Position numbers and translations under genes: made by a program. From Cupriavidus necator A5-1 (GTDB lineage: Bacteria > Pseudomonadota > Gammaproteobacteria > Burkholderiales > Burkholderiaceae), in contig NZ_JQLI01000001.1 of the NCBI RefSeq assembly GCF_000744095.1, positions 1,736,001 through 1,800,000 on the forward strand: DNA of 64,000 nt, written 5' to 3'. How positions within the stretch are numbered: the stretch's first letter is position 1; each line of letters begins with the position of its first letter. Below are positions 7,811 through 16,861 of the stretch, piece after piece. The notes below the pieces were generated by a model. It saw only the letters and a list, made by a program, of their open reading frames with translations. It was not told the DNA's origin and searched no databases.

Positions 7811-8921
7811 ACTTGTGCCGGATCCCCGCCACTGCAGTGACCTGCGACCTGGTGGACGACGGCGAGAGCGTATAGATCTGTGCGAAAGTGGCGTCGCCCG
7901 CCGCCCGCTGGTAGATGCCGACCAGGAACAGGTCGGTACGCTTGGACAGGAAGTAGTCCGCGCCAAGGTTGACCTGGTGCCACTTCGGCTGGCTGCCGCC
8001 GGGCTGGTACTCGCCCCAGGTGTAGATATAGGCGGCACCGAGCAGCAGGTTGGGCGTGATGTAGTCGGTCACGGAGATTTCGCCGTTGTTGACCGTCAGC
8101 CTCGTGTTGTCCAGGTAGTCGAAGCGCACATTGGTGTACAGCGCCGATACCCCCACCTTGCCAAACTGATAGGCGCCGCCAGCGCCGAAGATGCGCTGAT
8201 GTTCGACCTTGGCCCCGCTTGCCTTGCTCGTTACGAACGGGGAGGAGAAGCCATAGTCGCCAACCACCGCGCCGGACTGGTTGCCTGCGCTGTTGGGCGT
8301 GTTCAGTTCCTCATAGGCAATACCCAGCGACAGATCATTGCGCTTGTAGGAAACCCCGAGGCTGTACGCGTAGTTGGAGCGGAAGTCGCCCGGCTTTTCG
8401 CCAAGACTCATCATGCCGGCGAATTGCAGGCCGCCGTACAGAGGGCTCTTGTAGGCGATCGTGTTGTTGACGCGGAAGGTGTTGAAGACGTTGTCGCTGT
8501 CGCCGATGTGCGTGCCGAACGCGGCGAACTGCGTAGCCGATTCATAGGGCCACAATGTCGCCGCGGGCAGGTCATACTGCCGGCCCAGGCTGATGGTGCC
8601 AAAGTCCGGCGACTGCATGCCGACGAAGGCCTGCCGGCCAAACAGGCGGCCGTTTTGCGACAAGGCGCCGGTGTCGATGGCGAAGCCGCCTTCCAGCGTA
8701 TAGAAGGCGGTGTTTCCACCCCCCAGATCTTCCGTTCCCCGCAGGCCCCAGCGCGGTGTCTGCATCGGGCCGTTCGCCAACTGCACCTGTGAATGGCCGT
8801 TCTGGTTATTGGCATACACGATGCCGGTCGAAATCAGGCCATACAGATTCACGCCGCTTTCCGCATGGGATGCCGGGCACGCCAGCAGCGTGGCGGCGGC
8901 AGCTATGACACATCGCTTCAT
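7806..8921 (-). CDS. Gram-negative porin, Burkholderiales type
   Basis: 371 residues. The signal peptide is about residues 1-20 (ending SHA-ES). It is followed by the classic trimeric porin start VNLYGLISTGI, the RWGLRGTEDLGGGNTAFYTLEGGF motif of the OmpC-like family, and a terminal Phe (RHKF), the BAM recognition signal. It forms a general or substrate-preferring diffusion channel in the outer membrane. It is divergent from the ABC-transporter cluster, with about 495 bp between them, and could be that cluster's outer-membrane entry. The start has AGGAA upstream. The stop codon lies in the end of the intergenic repeat. Confidence 0.92.
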   Translation of the reverse strand: MKRCVIAAAATLLACPASHAESGVNLYGLISTGIVYANNQNGHSQVQLANGPMQTPRWGLRGTEDLGGGNTAFYTLEGGFAIDTGALSQNGRLFGRQAFVGMQSPDFGTISLGRQYDLPAATLWPYESATQFAAFGTHIGDSDNVFNTFRVNNTIAYKSPLYGGLQFAGMMSLGEKPGDFRSNYAYSLGVSYKRNDLSLGIAYEELNTPNSAGNQSGAVVGDYGFSSPFVTSKASGAKVEHQRIFGAGGAYQFGKVGVSALYTNVRFDYLDNTRLTVNNGEISVTDYITPNLLLGAAYIYTWGEYQPGGSQPKWHQVNLGADYFLSKRTDLFLVGIYQRAAGDATFAQIYTLSPSSTRSQVTAVAGIRHKF

Positions 8922-9416
8922 GGTGACTTTCCTGTCGAGTGATGAATGAACGCAGCCCTCCCCGTGTGCACCGGGTGCACAGGGGTCAGGTAGAGACGGG
9001 AGGCTGGATTGGGGAGAGGGGCGTGGCCGCTAGGGGCGGATCAAGTCACGAAACGGCGGGGCCATGCAGCGAAATGCTCTTGTCATATTTCTTCCTCTCG
9101 AATCTCTTTATTGGTGAGATTTGAAGGGCATTCTCCATGCAGAAGAACCGCCGCAGGAAGCACCGATTTTTGTCACCGCCGAGCGAATTATTCGCTCGCT
9201 GTGATCAGTAGTGCTCAGCTTTATGCACCAGGATGGCGTGCCGTGGAGCCCTTCTGGTGCGGATTGCGCACGGAAATGGTGCTCTAATTTTGGCATCGGC
9301 TGTGCTCTAAAATCAGTTCTTGTTAGAGCACCACCCCAACCTCAAAATAGCCTCAACACGAGATCCTGCTGGTTCTGCCAGGCCAGCGCAATGAGCAGCT
9401 ATTAAAGGAGTTGGAG
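8922..9416. other. Divergent intergenic region with palindromes
   Basis: No gene is seen in these 495 bp. It holds TGTGCACC-G-GGTGCACA at 8965-8981, about 45 bp before the porin start and probably in its promoter or leader. It also holds CGAGCGAAT-T-ATTCGCTCG at 9180-9198, plus the GTGCTCTAA motif set at 9279-9331 described separately. GC content is lower than in the surrounding genes, as expected for a regulatory region. Confidence 0.6.
9279..9331. promoter_or_regulatory. Triple GTGCTCTAA motif before ABC operon
   Basis: The nonamer GTGCTCTAA occurs directly at 9279-9287 and 9302-9310, and as its reverse complement TTAGAGCAC at 9323-9331. Spacings are 23 and 21 bp, about two helical turns. 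The set lies 86-138 bp before the substrate-binding protein start. It is a likely activator or repressor site, possibly for the LysR encoded at 15834, but the regulator is not shown by the sequence. Confidence 0.5.
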
Positions 9417-10448
9417 ATGCCACGATTAGAGAATCCGGGTCGCCGCCGTGTACTGCAAACGTCCTTGATGGCGGGCGGGCTGGCTGCCTCGGGTGCGTTG
9501 CTGTCGGTGCGCGCCCTCGCCACCGAGCGCGCCGCTGTCAGCATGCAGCTGGGTTGGGTGCCCGGCGGCAATCAGGTGGCCGAGGTGGTGGCCAAGCGCC
9601 TCGGCTACTACGAGCAGGAGGGCATCGACTTCAAGATCCAGCCCGGCGGCCCCAATATCGATGGGGTAGCCATCGTGGCCTCGGGGCGCGGCGAGGTCGG
9701 GCAGATCTCTTCCAGCCCTTCGGTGATGCTGGCGGTGTCGGAAGGGCTGCCGGTCAAATGTTTCGCGGTCGGCCTGCAGCAGCATCCCTATGCCTTCTTC
9801 TCCCTCAAGAAAACGCCGATCCGTTCCCCGCAGGACATGATCGGCAAGCGGATCGGCATCCAGGCCACCGGCCTGGTGCTGCTCAAGGCCCTGCTGGCCA
9901 AGCACAAGATCACCGAGAGCCAGGTCAACATCGTGCCGATCGGTGCCGACATGATGCCGCTGCTGAGCGGACGGGTCGATGCGGTGACCGGCTGGCAGAC
10001 CAACGTTTCGGCGCTCAAGGCGCTGGGTGCGGACCGCGTCGACCTGAGCCTGTGGGACTCGGGCGTGCGCCTCTATGCGCTGCCCTACTACGCGCACACC
10101 AGCACCCTGCGTAACCATCCGGAGGTGCTGCAGCGCTTCCTGCGCGCGACCGCCCGCGGTTGGCTCTACGCCAACAAGAACCGTGACCAGGCGGTTGATC
10201 TGCTGCTCAAGGATTTCCCCAGCCTGAACCGCGCGGACGAACGTGCCTCGATCGACTCACTGATGGGCTATGCCTTCAACAAGGAAAGCGGCATCCAGGG
10301 CTGGGGCGCCATGGACCCGGCCGTATGGCAGGAGCAGATCTCGCTGTACGCGCAGCTCGGGCAATTCCGTGCGCGCGCGCCCAAGCTGGAGGATGTCATG
10401 ACGCTGGACATCCTGCAGGCCACCAAGTCCTCCCGACTGACGGTGTAA
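9417..10448 (+). CDS. ABC transporter substrate-binding protein (NMT1/SsuA-like)
   Basis: 343 residues from ATG 9417, which has AAAGGAG six bases upstream; the in-frame TTG at 9411 is too close to that site. The N-terminus carries a twin-arginine signal (GRRRVLQTSLMAGGLAAS), then a mature domain beginning AVSMQLGWVPGGNQ, typical of NMT1/THI5-like and SsuA-like binding proteins. It would capture a small organic solute in the periplasm for the ATPase and permease encoded next, three and about 800 bases downstream. The Tat signal suggests export in folded form. The substrate is unknown; a sulfonate, pyrimidine-precursor-like or aromatic acid ligand would fit the family. Confidence 0.85.
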   Translation: MPRLENPGRRRVLQTSLMAGGLAASGALLSVRALATERAAVSMQLGWVPGGNQVAEVVAKRLGYYEQEGIDFKIQPGGPNIDGVAIVASGRGEVGQISSSPSVMLAVSEGLPVKCFAVGLQQHPYAFFSLKKTPIRSPQDMIGKRIGIQATGLVLLKALLAKHKITESQVNIVPIGADMMPLLSGRVDAVTGWQTNVSALKALGADRVDLSLWDSGVRLYALPYYAHTSTLRNHPEVLQRFLRATARGWLYANKNRDQAVDLLLKDFPSLNRADERASIDSLMGYAFNKESGIQGWGAMDPAVWQEQISLYAQLGQFRARAPKLEDVMTLDILQATKSSRLTV

Positions 10449-10450
10449 CC

Positions 10451-11244
<794 letters not shown>

Positions 11245-11245
<1 letters not shown>

Positions 11246-12084
11246 TGAGTGCATCGGAAATGAAGCTCGACCTGCCAGGCGTAGGCCCGGACGCCGAAGC
11301 CGACGCCTGGTTCGCCAGCCGCCGCCGCCGTATCTGGCGCGCGCGTGCAATGCCCGCGCTGGGCATTGCCGGGCTGATATTCGCCTGGTGGGCGGTGGTG
11401 GCGGGCTTCGACATCAAGCCCTTCATCGCGCCATCTCCCGGCCTGGTGCTGCAGACCTTGTTCGATAAGCGCGACGTGCTGCTGCACAACCTGATCCCCA
11501 CCGCCATCGAAGCGCTCGGCGGCTTCCTGCTGGGCAACCTGCTTGCCATCCTGCTGGCAACGGTCTTTGTCCACAACAAGACGCTGCAGGAGATCTTCTA
11601 CCCGGTCGCGGTCATGATCAATTCCATCCCGGTGGTGGCCAAGGCGCCGATCCTGGTGCTGATCATGGGCAACGGCATCGAGCCGAAGATCACCATCGCC
11701 GCCATCGTGTGTTTCTTCCCCACGCTGGTGAACATGGTGCGCGGGCTGGAGGCGGTCAATCCGCAGTCGCTGGAGCTGATGCAGGTGTTGTCGGCCAGCA
11801 AGCGCGAGATCTTCTTCAAGCTGCGCCTGTTCAACTCGCTTCCCTATCTGTTTTCCGCACTGCGCATCGCTGCGTCGATGTCGGTGATCGGCGCGGTGGT
11901 CGGTGAATGGATCGGCGCCACCGCAGGCATCGGCGCCATGATCATCCAGGCCACCTATGCGTTCGACTCCGCGCTGCTGTACGCGGCAATCGTCATGTGC
12001 GCGGTGATGTCCGGGACCTTCTTCCTGGTGATCGCGGCGATCGAGCGCTGGCTCATCAAGTGGCAACCCGAGAACGCCCATTGA
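11245..12084 (+). CDS. ABC transporter permease (SsuC/TauC-like)
   Basis: 279 residues with about six predicted membrane helices: residues 37-57, then segments around IEALGGFLLGNLLAILLAT, VMINSIPVVAKAPILVLIMG, and the C-terminal AIVMCAVMSGTFFLVIAAIE. The EAA-type coupling loop lies around ELMQVLSASKREIFFKLRL. It forms the inner-membrane channel for the importer with the two preceding genes. The gene starts within the stop codon of the ATPase, showing tight translational coupling. The substrate is unknown. Confidence 0.9.
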
Positions 12085-12118
12085 GCACGGCACCACAACA
12101 ATAATTTCGAGGATAACA

Positions 12119-13504
12119 ATGACCAAGATCAGTGACTGGATCCGCCAGCCGGCCCAAGACGTGCGCGTCGCGGCCAAGGCCAATGTGGTGGTGGTGGGCG
12201 GCGGCCCGGCGGGCCTGTCGGCCGCGCTGGCGGCTGCGCGCAACGGTGCTGAAACCATCCTGCTCGAGCGCTACAACCACCTGGGCGGCCTGGCTTCGGG
12301 CGGCATGGTGCTGGTGCTGGACGATATGTGGGACAGCCACCTGCAGGAAATCTCGGTGCGCGGCAACTGCCTGACCATGATCGAGCGCATGGCCGCGCTG
12401 GGCCTGGCAAGGTTCCCGCGCGCCAACGAGTGGGGCGAGGATCCCGCCGCATACCGGCGCTGGGGCCGCTGGGGCACCTTCGACTTCCACAGCCAGAAGA
12501 CACCGCATCCGGTCTGCTTTGCCGCAGCCTTCGATCCCGACGCCTACAAGCGCGTTGCGCTTGACATGGTGCAGCAAGCGGGTATCCAGCTGCGGCTGCA
12601 CTCCTGGTTCTCGCAGACCCTGGTCGAAGACGGACAGGTCAAGGGCGTGATCTGCGAAACCAAGAGCGGGCGCGAAGCCATCCTGGCCGACGTGGTGATC
12701 GATGCCACCGGCGACCTGGACGTGGCCGCCTCGGCCGGCGCGCCGCACATCGGCGGCAGCTATATCACCACTACGGTGTTCCGTCTTGGCGGGGTCGATA
12801 CCGAAGCCGCCGAACGCTTCGAGCAGGAAGAGCCGGAGGCCTACGCGCAGCTCGATCGCCAGATCAAGCGCATCCTCGGCGGCTCCTGGGGCATGTGGTG
12901 GCTCAAGACGCCGCTGCCCGGGGTGGTGTGGTGCAACTGCCCGCACATGGCCGGCATCGATGGCCTCAAGGCGGAAGACCTGACCCGCGCCGAGATCCAG
13001 GGGCGCCAGCACATCCACGCCGTGGTCGAGTTCGTGCGCGACAAGCTGCCCGGCTTCGAACAATGTTTCGTGATCGACGTCGCGCCGCAGACGGGCGTGC
13101 GCCAGACCCGCCTGCTCGAGGGCGAGTATGTGATGAGCAAGGAGGACGTGGCGCAGCGCGTGCGCTTTGACGACAGCATCGCGCGCGGCCGCGACTACTA
13201 CATGCCGTATCGCGTGCTGCTTCCCAAACAGGTCGACAACCTGCTGGTGGCAGGCCGCCACTACTCGGCCACATCGCAGGCACAGAAGATCTCGCGCGAG
13301 ATTCCTCCCTGCATGGCGATGGGCGAAGCCGCGGGCGTCGCCGCGGCACTGGCGCTCAATGCTGGCGTGTCGGTGCGCAATGTAGACGTAGGCAGCGTGC
13401 AGAAGGCTTTGCGCGCCCAGGGTGCCGACCCCGGCAACCAGGCAGGCCGCAACGCCGACATTCCGGCGCTGGCCGCTTATATCCCGCAGGCGCAGGCAGC
13501 ATGA
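12119..13504 (+). CDS. FAD-dependent oxidoreductase (FAD_oxidored family)
   Basis: 461 residues. An N-terminal dinucleotide-binding motif VVVVGGGPAGLSAALAAARNG lies at about residues 21-42, followed by the ERYNHLGGLASGG FAD loop. A second FAD-contacting motif lies near the C-terminus (NLLVAGRHYSATSQAQK, then CMAMGEAAGVAAALA). The layout matches the PF12831-type soluble flavoproteins. It is 34 bases after the permease and overlaps the CoA-transferase by four bases. Together with the downstream ferredoxin it could pass electrons from substrate oxidation. The substrate is not evident; dehydrogenation or hydroxylation of the imported acid is inference. Confidence 0.8.
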   Translation: MTKISDWIRQPAQDVRVAAKANVVVVGGGPAGLSAALAAARNGAETILLERYNHLGGLASGGMVLVLDDMWDSHLQEISVRGNCLTMIERMAALGLARFPRANEWGEDPAAYRRWGRWGTFDFHSQKTPHPVCFAAAFDPDAYKRVALDMVQQAGIQLRLHSWFSQTLVEDGQVKGVICETKSGREAILADVVIDATGDLDVAASAGAPHIGGSYITTTVFRLGGVDTEAAERFEQEEPEAYAQLDRQIKRILGGSWGMWWLKTPLPGVVWCNCPHMAGIDGLKAEDLTRAEIQGRQHIHAVVEFVRDKLPGFEQCFVIDVAPQTGVRQTRLLEGEYVMSKEDVAQRVRFDDSIARGRDYYMPYRVLLPKQVDNLLVAGRHYSATSQAQKISREIPPCMAMGEAAGVAAALALNAGVSVRNVDVGSVQKALRAQGADPGNQAGRNADIPALAAYIPQAQAA

Positions 13505-14691
13505 ACGAAATGGAGACAGGGAATATGCAGCAAGACATGCCGCTGACGGGTATCCGGGTGATCGATTTCACCCAGGTCATGATGGGCCCCGTGTGCACGC
13601 AGACGCTGGCCGACTACGGCGCCGATGTGATCAAGATCGAGCGCAAGGGCGCGGGTGACCTGAGCCGCTCGACCTTCGAGCCGGTGGCGGGCGCCGATAA
13701 CCCGATTTTCTGCAGCCTGAACCGCAACAAGCGCAGCCTTGCGCTCGACCTGCGCGATCCGGCCGCGATGGCGCACGTGAAAACGCTGATCGCCGGCGCG
13801 GACGTGGTCGTCAACAACTTCCGGGCTGGCGTGATGGAGCGCATGGGCCTGGGCTACGAGGCCTGCCGCGAACTCAACCCGCGCATCATCTACGCCGTCG
13901 GCACCGGCTTCGGCGAGAGCGGGCCTTACGCGCACAAGGGCGGGCAGGATGTGCTGGCGCAAGCCGTCAGCGGCGTCATGGCGCGCCGCGCTGACGAATC
14001 GGTGCCGATCTCGGTCTACCCGACGGCGCTGGCCGACTACTCGGCCGGCATGCACATGGTGCAGGGCGTGCTGCTGGCCCTGCTGCACCGCGCCCGTACC
14101 GGCGAGGGGCAGAAGATCAGCGTATCGCTGTACAACTCCATGCTGGCCATGCAGATGCAGGAAGCGGCCATGATCATGATGGAGGATTCGGAGGTCAACT
14201 GGGCCGCCATGCCGCTGTCCGGCGTGTTCGATACCCAGACCGGGCCACTGGTGATGGTCGGCGCCTTCAAGGAAAATCCGCTGCGCGACATCTGCGCCGC
14301 GCTGGAGCTCGAAGACTTGTCGGCCGATCCGCGCTACTGCGACCTGAACCAGCAGTTCCGCAACAAGACCACGCTGCAGGCCATGCTGCGCGAGCGCTTT
14401 GCCGCCAATACGCGCGAGCACTGGCTGGCGCGCCTGGAAGCGCAGGACATCCTGTGCGCGCCGGTACGCGACCTGCGCGAGGCGCTGGTGGACCCGCAGA
14501 CCCTGCACAACCAGATCCTGCTGGAAGGCCAGGGCGAAGGGCGGCCGGTCAGGTTTGTCGGCAGCCCGATCAGCATGTCCCGCGCGCGCGTCAGCCTGCA
14601 CCGGGCGCCGCCGCGCCTGGGGCAGCACAACGACGAGGTGCTGGGCGAACTGGCCCGGACTCCGGCCGGTGCAAAGGCGGAGGCAGCATGA
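13501..14691 (+). CDS. CaiB/BaiF family III CoA-transferase
   Basis: 396 residues. It begins PLTGIRVIDFTQVMMGP, with family motifs GADVIKIERKGAGD and SLNRNKRSLALDL. The likely catalytic aspartate is D179 in ALADYSAGMHMVQG. Family III enzymes move CoA between carboxylic acids through an aspartyl-CoA anhydride. Here it would activate the acid made or imported by the upstream genes before the enoyl-CoA hydratase step. The start overlaps the flavoprotein stop (ATGA); internal Met codons at 13510 and 13525 are alternatives. Confidence 0.9.
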   Translation: MNEMETGNMQQDMPLTGIRVIDFTQVMMGPVCTQTLADYGADVIKIERKGAGDLSRSTFEPVAGADNPIFCSLNRNKRSLALDLRDPAAMAHVKTLIAGADVVVNNFRAGVMERMGLGYEACRELNPRIIYAVGTGFGESGPYAHKGGQDVLAQAVSGVMARRADESVPISVYPTALADYSAGMHMVQGVLLALLHRARTGEGQKISVSLYNSMLAMQMQEAAMIMMEDSEVNWAAMPLSGVFDTQTGPLVMVGAFKENPLRDICAALELEDLSADPRYCDLNQQFRNKTTLQAMLRERFAANTREHWLARLEAQDILCAPVRDLREALVDPQTLHNQILLEGQGEGRPVRFVGSPISMSRARVSLHRAPPRLGQHNDEVLGELARTPAGAKAEAA

Positions 14692-15461
14692 GCGTCCATC
14701 TGCAAGTCGAGAACTTCGTCGCCACGGTGACATTGTCGCGCCCCGATGTGCTCAATGCGATCGACCTCGCCACCGAGGCCGAACTGCAGCGCATCTGGAC
14801 CGAGCTGGAAGGCCGCCGCGATGTGCGCGTGGTGGTACTGACCGGTGAGGGCGAGCGTGCCTTCTGCGTCGGCGCCGACCTGAAGAACCCTTCCACCACC
14901 GGCCTGGAGTACTGGGGCGCGGCGCGTCCCGGCGGCTTCGGCGGGATCGCCTTGCGCGAGTCGCTGAATGTTCCGGTCATCGCCCGCGTGAACGGCTTTG
15001 CGCTCGGCGGCGGCTTCGAGATGGTGCTGGGCTGCGATATCGTGGTGGCCTGCGAGGAGGCCAGCTTCGGCCTGCCGGAAGCCCTGGTCGGGCGCATGCC
15101 GCTGGACGGCGGCATGACCTTGCTGCAGCGCCAGATCCCCTTCCGCAAGGCGATGGCGATGCTGCTCACGGGACAGCGCATGCCGGCACGGGAAGCCGCC
15201 GAGATCGGCCTGATCAACGAGGTGGTGCCGCGCGCTGGGCTGGATGCGGCGGTGCAGCGTTGGGTCGATGCCCTGCTGGCCTGCGCGCCGCTGTCGCAGC
15301 AGGCGATCAAGCAGGTGGTGCGGCGCACCTCGACGCTGTCGCCCGCCGATGCCCAGGCGCTGCGCCTGCCGGCGCTGGTGACCGCGCTGCAGTCCGAGGA
15401 CGCGCACGAGGGCGTGCTGGCCTTCCAGCAAAAACGCAAGCCACAGTGGCGGGGTTGCTGA
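14688..15461 (+). CDS. Enoyl-CoA hydratase/isomerase family protein
   Basis: 257 residues from ATG 14688, overlapping the CoA-transferase stop by four bases; an earlier in-frame reading is a shadow. Crotonase-fold landmarks are the oxyanion-hole segments AFCVGADLKNP and NGFALGGGFEMVLGCDIVVA, and one likely acid/base Glu in FGLPEALVGRMP. The second hydratase Glu position is less clear, so hydrolase or isomerase activity cannot be excluded. It acts on the CoA thioester made by the preceding enzyme. Confidence 0.87.
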   Translation: MSVHLQVENFVATVTLSRPDVLNAIDLATEAELQRIWTELEGRRDVRVVVLTGEGERAFCVGADLKNPSTTGLEYWGAARPGGFGGIALRESLNVPVIARVNGFALGGGFEMVLGCDIVVACEEASFGLPEALVGRMPLDGGMTLLQRQIPFRKAMAMLLTGQRMPAREAAEIGLINEVVPRAGLDAAVQRWVDALLACAPLSQQAIKQVVRRTSTLSPADAQALRLPALVTALQSEDAHEGVLAFQQKRKPQWRGC

Positions 15462-15817
15462 TGGCCTACGTCATTGCCTCGGGCTGCATCGACGTCAAGG
15501 ACGGCGCCTGCGTAAAATGCTGTCCGGTCGATTGCATCTATGAAGGCGGGCGCACCCTCTATATCCACCCCGACGAGTGCATCAGTTGCGGGGTGTGCGT
15601 GTCGGTGTGCCCGACCGAAGCGATCTATGAAGATGTGGAGCTGCCGCCGGCCGAGGCGGCTTTTGCCGATGTCAACCGCGACTTCTTCGCCAGCGGGGTG
15701 AGCGGCATCGGTTCGCCCGGCGGCGCCGACTATGTCGGCCCGCTGGCTTGTGACCATCCGCTGGTGGTGGCGTATCCGGCCAGGACGGGCGGTAATCCAA
15801 TCGCGCCGGCATCGTAA
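15461..15817 (+). CDS. Ferredoxin, two-cluster type
   Basis: 118 residues from ATG 15461, overlapping the hydratase stop by one base. Cysteines 9, 17, 20/21 and 25 and the CPVDCIYEG motif form a first cluster of the seven-iron or 2[4Fe-4S] type. C40-x2-C43-x2-C46-x3-C50-P forms a canonical [4Fe-4S] cluster. A 65-residue C-terminal extension follows. It is probably the electron partner of the flavoprotein at 12119 in the same transcript. The unusual CVKCC arrangement makes the exact ligation of the first cluster uncertain. Confidence 0.87.
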   Translation: MAYVIASGCIDVKDGACVKCCPVDCIYEGGRTLYIHPDECISCGVCVSVCPTEAIYEDVELPPAEAAFADVNRDFFASGVSGIGSPGGADYVGPLACDHPLVVAYPARTGGNPIAPAS

Positions 15818-15833
15818 TTCGAGAGAACAGGAC

Positions 15834-16748
15834 ATGCACGCCAGTATTCTGAAGTACTTTGTCGAGGTCGCCCGCTGCGGGTCGATCCGCAAGGCTGCGC
15901 AGAATCTTTTCGTCGCGTCGAGCGCAGTCAACCGGCAGATCCTCAAGCTCGAAGCCGAAATGGGCACTGACCTGTTCGACCGCCTGCCCAACGGCATCCG
16001 CCTGAATGCCGCGGGAGAGCGGATGCTGCAGCATATCCGCGCGACGCTGAACGACTTCCACCTGATGCGCAGCGAACTCGACGAACTCAAGGACGAGCGC
16101 AAGGGCCACGTGTCGGTGGTGGCGATGGATTCGCTGTTTGTCGATTTCCTGCCCGCCGCGGTGGAGGATTTCTCCGAACTCTACCCCGCGGTGACATACG
16201 CCATCGCAGCGGTCACGCCGTGGGACGTGGCGCCCAAGGTGCTGGGCGGCGAATACGATGTCGGCGTCACCTTCGTCGCCAAGCTGCCCGCGGGACTGGA
16301 CGTGGTGGCGCAGGTGGCGCTGCCTCCTGGCGTGGTGATGGCCTCCTCGCATCCCCTGGCCAGGCTGGAGCGCCTGAGCTTTGCCGACTGCCGCAACCAT
16401 GCCTTCCTGCGCCTGGAGGGACGCTCGCCGATCCAGGGCGTGGTGTCGCCCAGGTTTGCCGAGTTTTGGGAGCTGCTGACGCCCAGCGTCACCTGCAATT
16501 CGACCACCTTGCTCAAGCGGCTGGTGGCCTCGGGGCGCGGCATTTCGTTCTTCTCGAAGCTGGCCTTCCTCGAAGAAATCGAGAAGGGCGAAGTGGTCTG
16601 GCGTCCGTTCGACGAGCCCAATATCAATGCGCTCAGAGTTGGCATCATCGTACCGACCCAGCGCGCGCTGTCCAACGTCACCCATGAGTTCGTCAGAGGC
16701 ATCGTGCACCGCCTGAAGCAGGTGGAGTTGTCCTTGCTCGATACCTGA
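15834..16748 (+). CDS. LysR-type transcriptional regulator
   Basis: 304 residues from ATG 15834, 16 bases after the ferredoxin stop. The winged helix-turn-helix is at residues 1-60 (GSIRKAAQNLFVASSAVNRQILKLE), followed by a periplasmic-binding-like effector domain. Unusually for LysR it is the penultimate gene of its own cluster rather than divergent, so it may autoregulate within the operon. Candidate sites are the GTGCTCTAA motifs at 9279-9331. The effector is probably a metabolite of the cluster. Confidence 0.87.
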   Translation: MHASILKYFVEVARCGSIRKAAQNLFVASSAVNRQILKLEAEMGTDLFDRLPNGIRLNAAGERMLQHIRATLNDFHLMRSELDELKDERKGHVSVVAMDSLFVDFLPAAVEDFSELYPAVTYAIAAVTPWDVAPKVLGGEYDVGVTFVAKLPAGLDVVAQVALPPGVVMASSHPLARLERLSFADCRNHAFLRLEGRSPIQGVVSPRFAEFWELLTPSVTCNSTTLLKRLVASGRGISFFSKLAFLEEIEKGEVVWRPFDEPNINALRVGIIVPTQRALSNVTHEFVRGIVHRLKQVELSLLDT

Positions 16749-16861
16749 CCGCCGGACCTCAATCCGGCACGCCAATCCAGTCCGAGAGCTTGTCATCACC
16801 TTTCCCGCGCAGACGGGAGAGGGGGACGGCTTTCGTCCGATCCATCCATCCGAAACTTCGA

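Noticed and set aside
9290..9313. TTGGCA and TAAAAT as a sigma-70 promoter before the ABC operon
   Set aside because: The spacer is only 12 bp, too short for a normal promoter, and the hexamers overlap the GTGCTCTAA motifs.
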